DNA from: Deinococcus multiflagellatus
GTDB taxonomy: Bacteria; Deinococcota; Deinococci; Deinococcales; Deinococcaceae
Direction: 5' to 3'
Assembly (NCBI RefSeq): GCF_020166415.1
Contig: NZ_JAIQXV010000020.1
Coordinates: 29,195 to 93,194 of the forward strand
DNA length: 64,000 nt
The position numbers and the translations under genes are program-made. The notes under the pieces were generated by a model. It did not search any database. It was not told the origin of the DNA and was given only the letters and a program-made list of their open reading frames with translations. Positions 63,495 through 64,000 of the stretch are shown here, piece after piece (position 1 is the stretch's first letter; the number at the start of each line of letters is the position of its first letter).

Positions 63495-64000
63495 TCAAGG
63501 GAGGTGGAGCACGCCCCTCTGAAAGAGCAGCACCAGCAGCAGCACAGGCACCAGCAGCCATATCACCCAGACAGCAACGATGAGCCAGTCCACCTGACGA
63601 CTGGGTGGAGAGGGCTCAATGGAAGGTGCAGCAGGCTTTGAGGTGGGGGGTGCTGATGGACGCGTGACAGTCGGCATCGGAGAACGGGGCGGAGCTGGCA
63701 CGGAGACAGGAGAAGATGGTGCAGGGCGAGGTTCAGATTGGGGAGGGAGTGGTGGCCTTGGCTGCTCTCGCTGAACGGGTTTGACCTGGATTGCTTCTTC
63801 CACGCTTAGCTTGGCCTCGGCCAGCCTCACGAACTCCTCGTACGTGTGACACTTGCCCCAGCCGTGAACCTCTTTGCCTTTAGACATTTTTCGAATTTCA
63901 AAGACGACGTCGTCGCCTAAATCGACGAAGCGAGGAAAATTGCAGAACAAGGCCGTCAATCGTGCTTGCTTCCACCGAAACGTGAAGTGCGAGCCTTTGT
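63495..64000 (-). CDS. Tail-anchored membrane protein, N-terminus beyond window edge
   Basis: At least 168 codons; the frame stays open to base 64000 (upstream reads GSHFTFRWKQARLTALFCNF), so the gene probably extends beyond the window; TTG 63959 is the alternative start. A folded N-terminal part (DLGDDVVFEIRKMSKGKEVH, GWGKCHTYEEFVRLAEAKLS), a 50-residue Pro/Ser linker and a C-terminal membrane helix (LIVAVWVIWLLVPVLLLVLL). Convergent with nucS. Confidence 0.7.
   Translation of the reverse strand, partial: KGSHFTFRWKQARLTALFCNFPRFVDLGDDVVFEIRKMSKGKEVHGWGKCHTYEEFVRLAEAKLSVEEAIQVKPVQREQPRPPLPPQSEPRPAPSSPVSVPAPPRSPMPTVTRPSAPPTSKPAAPSIEPSPPSRQVDWLIVAVWVIWLLVPVLLLVLLFQRGVLHLP

Overview
The window looks like part of a Deinococcus plasmid, megaplasmid or phage-plasmid. 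It is GC-rich. Many promoters are of the leaderless kind common in that genus (a TANNNT box 6-7 nt before the start codon). It carries a plasmid-style parA/parB pair, a replication initiator with iterons inside its own gene, two related tyrosine recombinases, a NucS nuclease and an HU protein. I see no capsid, terminase or tail genes, no rRNA, no complete tRNA, no CRISPR array and no insertion sequence. The genus assignment is inference; no search was possible.

Layout. 1-18.85 kb (minus strand): a long chain of small genes, mostly overlapping by 1-11 nt. It runs from a winged-helix protein (18.85 kb) through a proteasome-like Ntn hydrolase, a SAM methyltransferase fold, small membrane proteins, the replication initiator (13.77-12.36 kb, origin inside the gene), a PD-(D/E)XK-like protein and a lipoprotein. 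It ends in a DNA-methylation block: a ParB-like/adenine-methyltransferase fusion, a ParB-like protein and a cytosine-5 methyltransferase. 18.9-22.4 kb: a tyrosine recombinase, two convergent genes, then about 1.5 kb of hairpin-rich DNA without clear genes that contains two tRNA-like minihelices. 22.4-25.6 kb: a control region with an HTH repressor, a second HTH regulator and palindromic GTACCCC-W-GGGGTAC operators, one of which lies under face-to-face divergent promoters. 25.6-44.9 kb (plus strand): a second chain of about 35 coupled small genes rich in zinc ribbons and winged helices. It includes a catalytically dead DnaQ-like protein, a 1361-residue ParB-domain protein with three zinc-finger-like repeats, the second recombinase, an ASCH protein and a DUF4375-like protein. 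44.9-46.6 kb: parA-parB with a downstream palindrome and terminator.

46.6-49.8 kb holds the most unusual feature: five start codons each preceded by nearly the same 52-53 nt leader, without Shine-Dalgarno sequence, most of the genes followed by their own terminator. I read these as single-gene cassettes under a shared non-canonical leaderless promoter. 50-58.6 kb: independent short units, including a duplicated-HTH repressor, a GHSLGG lipase overlapping a lipoprotein gene (effector/immunity-like), HU, two related membrane-anchored proteins and two tiny secreted cysteine-rich paralogues. 58.6-64 kb: paralogous proteins, two small KPHQV/TTEEARALAA proteins, an AcrVA2-like protein, a 43-residue membrane peptide behind a consensus promoter (type I toxin-like), NucS and a partial membrane protein.

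Together the genes cover replication (initiator plus internal origin), segregation (ParA/ParB and possible sites), resolution or integration (two recombinases), DNA marking and protection (methyltransferases, NucS, possible anti-CRISPR) and layered repression, embedded in two long early-type operons of mostly unknown small proteins.
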